Source: Lineus longissimus
Taxonomy: Eukaryota > Nemertea > Pilidiophora > Heteronemertea > Lineidae
Direction: 5' to 3'
Assembly: GCF_910592395.1 (NCBI RefSeq)
Contig: NC_088317.1
Location: 2,666,001 to 2,730,000, forward strand
DNA length: 64,000 nucleotides
Shown here: one piece after another, positions 62,001-64,000 of the stretch
Position numbering within the stretch: position 1 is the stretch's first letter
Layout: every line of letters starts with the position of its first letter
Made by a program: the position numbers and the translations under genes
The notes under the pieces: model-generated
What the model was told of the DNA's origin: nothing
The model's input: the letters and a program-made list of their open reading frames with translations, nothing else
Database searches by the model: none

Positions 62001-62928
62001 CGACCGAGCTTTAGTTCACAGAAAATCACATTTTACCAAACAAACATTTGACTTGACCTTTGGAGAACAACTTTTATACAACACCGAGATGTTCTTAACC
62101 GGTACTTTGCTTACTACGCTTACTTTTGCCTTTATTTTTTCTCGGCGAGACATTTTGAGCATTGTAGTAACCCTCTTTATGTCGTTTCCGTAGCTTGTCC
62201 TGGAGTTTGGCTTTCTGCTGGATTGCTCGATCATCCATGTGAGATGAATGATTGTGGTGTGATGGGGGAGGACCTGCAAAGAGAACAAAGTAATGTTACA
62301 ATATAATACCCATCACAATACAAAACGAGACCAGCAGCACTCCCCATTCAGTCGGAAAGCACATATAGATGTAGAAAATCATTGTGCTTTATAATACTCC
62401 AGCACTGAGAGGGTTAAAATGCCTAATGAATTTTTAATGAATCTTTTAAATTGCCTGCAAATCCAATGTAACCGTTTTATACAAACGAAAATTATGAAAT
62501 GGTTGCATATTTAATGCAATAACGAGACAAAGATCTCTTTACACACTTCAAACTCTTAATGAATAATCAATTGTTAATTAGCATGATTTATTAATTTGTT
62601 TATACGCATAACTGCAGGCGAGAGTTTAATGAAATATTTGGTTTCCTAAGTCAATATGCTGCTGGTATGATAGGGGAGAAAGTTAGAGGGGCTGTTGTTC
62701 TACAAGGGGTCGGGGCGTGAGAATAATCATGGCTTCTCATATAAGAACAGTGATGATATCTGACAATGCTGGTACCAATGGAATGCCAAAGCCATCAAAT
62801 CAGTTACACCACCCCCCCCCCCAGACTGTTTGACGTACGTCACAACATGAAACAAACAAATCTCAATTCTCACCGATTGTGACAGTCATACATGCCACAT
62901 CACCAATCTGATCCCACTCGACCTCCAT
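53043..62928 (-). CDS. FNDC3: FNDC3-family protein: nine FN3 domains and a C-terminal membrane anchor, 21 coding exons
   Basis: Exons: 62874-62928, 62124-62273, 61067-61185, 60702-60850, 60505-60564, 59979-60117, 59591-59778, 59044-59203, 58729-58815, 58280-58418, 58009-58074, 57135-57247, 56808-56913, 56310-56482, 55958-56149, 55733-55807, 55299-55549, 54854-55054, 54390-54556, 53690-53817, 53043-53372. Every junction keeps phase; 1015 aa. Residues 19-108 are the family's charged linker (MDDRAIQQKAKLQDKLRKRH; EEEQRLIQEILSKMQLPK). Nine FN3 domains run from about 109 to 965, with motifs such as YELLLSDKGKDGKYKLVY and RLCANNEEGNS. A hydrophobic tail (about 987-1005) ends near the C-terminus (QYTMQD). 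FNDC3A/B sit in Golgi/ER membranes and affect adhesion. The first ATG follows an in-frame TGA. The N-terminus is about 180 aa shorter than in vertebrates, so another upstream promoter is possible. Confidence 0.93.
54215..54362 (-). mobile_element. tRNA-derived SINE in an FNDC3 intron
   Basis: On the minus strand the A box TGGCAAAGTTGG (54324-54335) and B box GGTTCAACTC (54280-54289) are about 40 bases apart. The body continues toward 54215. It lies 28 bases beyond the donor of exon 19 and within the intron. No complete tRNA cloverleaf is formed. Confidence 0.7.
54557..54688 (-). repeat. Two extra copies of a 66-base splice-acceptor unit (triplicated 3' splice site)
   Basis: The 66-base unit spans CTTTTACAATGTGTACCAAG, GCACTAGTCATAATCAGGAA and a pyrimidine tract ending CCCTTCCAG. 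Copies end at 54556, 54622 and 54688, each with the same AG acceptor. The unit is 22 codons and open in the FNDC3 frame, so using the second or third acceptor would add 22 or 44 residues (SFYNVYQGTSHNQENISL then CFPS per unit) inside FN3 domain 8. The outermost copy has one change (GTACGAAGG for GTACCAAGG). Confidence 0.93.
61373..61700. repeat. 48-base minisatellite in an FNDC3 intron
   Basis: The unit is AAGACATTGTCATATTTTGA, CACGAGCTATCCATATTACC and CCTTTAAG, repeated between six and seven times with few changes, in the intron between 61185 and 62124. The period is a multiple of three, so three plus-strand frames run open; this is not a gene. Confidence 0.92.
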
Positions 62929-64000
62929 TTTGAATCAAATATTATATATTCCAAATCTCGAACCCCTGCTGTGAGTTTCGCAATCGAAGTCTACCTTATT
63001 GGTAAGCAAGCGACTCCCTTCGCCAAAAAATTTCGAAAACTTGATGACAGTGCAAGGAAGTTGATCAATAGCAGTATGTTATTCTTGATCAAGAAATCAC
63101 CACAACAATAATCCCGATCTGCAAGTCCTGTGACTCAGAACTCGTAATCGATTTACAGAATTCAGAAAAACATCCTAAACTGTGTGACAGAATCGCACCA
63201 GATAAGTAATCTGCATATCAACTGCACACTTTTCGTCAATTCCTCTCAAAGCTCCTCACTAACAATAGGGTTTGGGAAATATTAGAAAATTCAGAAATAT
63301 ATCCTAAATCAAAGTGATTCGGCTACCAGCGTCAAACATATCTGAGCACAGTGAGCTAAGGATGACAATAACATAATCTGTTGCTGATAGAAGCCTATCT
63401 CCATGATCTATGCACAGACAATGGACTTCGTTTGAGGCCTCGGGCAAAAATCATAACAGATATATTTACACTTCGCTAAAACTACGCCCACTTAACCAGA
63501 GACACCAAGCCGAGATCATATTTATTTTATGTTAAGCTCGCTGCATTTGCTTGCGCGAGTTAAGGGAAAGCGCTGGCGAGCTTGATTAACCTGGGGCTAT
63601 ACCCAGTGGAGATCGAATTGATCTGTTTCATGACAAGCTGCACGTGCAATTGAGTGTATATTTGATGTTTACCAATGTATTGATAACTCTGGTTTAGATG
63701 AAATTTCACAAAAGTAACTGAATAAGCTTACATCATTGCCAAGCAAGTGTCCAGTCAAATAATACAATAATTTGGTGTTTTTCACTAATGGGGAGGAGGC
63801 ACTATTGAAAAGCCCGCACTCAGCAAATATTTTCAGGTCTTCAGGGAAAATATCAGATTATAGTTCAGATGCTGAGTATAGTTGAAATGTAATCCACATT
63901 GACCATCCCTAGCCAGAGGCGAGATACTTTTAACAGGCGTGTCAGTTTCATTTTACTCCAAACATCGTCAAATTCAATTAGGTTTCACGCTGCAGACATA
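62929..64000. other. 5' flank of the FNDC3 start found here
   Basis: It may hold a promoter of the short FNDC3 form or an intron of a longer form whose first exons lie beyond the window. No further FNDC3 exon was found up to 64000. Confidence 0.4.

Overview
The window is animal nuclear DNA. Genes are split by GT-AG introns of about 70 bases to 10 kb, intergenic DNA is AT-rich, and invertebrate-type repeats lie throughout: a GTC-rich dispersed repeat, tRNA-derived SINEs, foldback/MITE elements, a CR1/L2-like LINE and ACATGT-rich stretches. The gene content and repeat style fit a marine bilaterian invertebrate (a lophotrochozoan or a non-vertebrate deuterostome). The phylum cannot be fixed from the sequence alone. 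Six protein-coding genes can be supported; five lie on the minus strand. I rebuilt every multi-exon gene by matching splice sites and codon phase across each junction. Layout: (1) 600-2010 is a 45-base minisatellite with a 372-base higher-order duplication. (2) 4247-7413 (-) is a complete seven-exon TNF-superfamily ligand of the ectodysplasin type (398 aa) with a furin site and an unusual lysine-rich linker. (3) 7986-9121 is a GTC-rich repeat built from ~300-base monomers. (4) 10826-12394 (+) is a 5'-truncated LINE with an open reverse-transcriptase tail. (5) 12728-13057 (+) is an intronless PLAC8-family gene. (6) 13947-15389 holds three inverted-repeat elements. (7) 15725-19143 (-) is a four-exon GNAT acetyltransferase of 299 aa. 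(8) 19518-20160 holds a second GTC repeat cut by a tRNA-derived SINE. (9) 20631-27433 (-) is a 14-exon ABCB9/TAP-like half transporter of 774 aa whose H-loop histidine is replaced. (10) 28659-39737 (-) is a three-exon LHFPL tetraspan gene (213 aa) with a 9.7 kb first intron. (11) 42356-43955 is a perfect 800-base tandem duplication. (12) 43956-53042 is long AT-rich non-coding DNA downstream of FNDC3, which may include its 3'UTR. (13) 53043-62928 (-) is a 21-exon FNDC3 gene (1015 aa, nine FN3 domains, C-terminal membrane anchor) with a triplicated 3' splice site and an intronic 48-base minisatellite. The genes do not form a pathway. They are a secreted or membrane signalling ligand, a small Cys-rich protein, an acetyltransferase, an endolysosomal-type transporter, a four-span membrane protein and an ER/Golgi-type FN3 protein. 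The most notable observations are the three competing in-frame splice acceptors of FNDC3, the furin-site and polylysine architecture of the TNF ligand, the degenerate ABC H-loop, the nuclear-receptor-like DR3 motif kept in every monomer of the GTC repeat, and two perfect hairpins.
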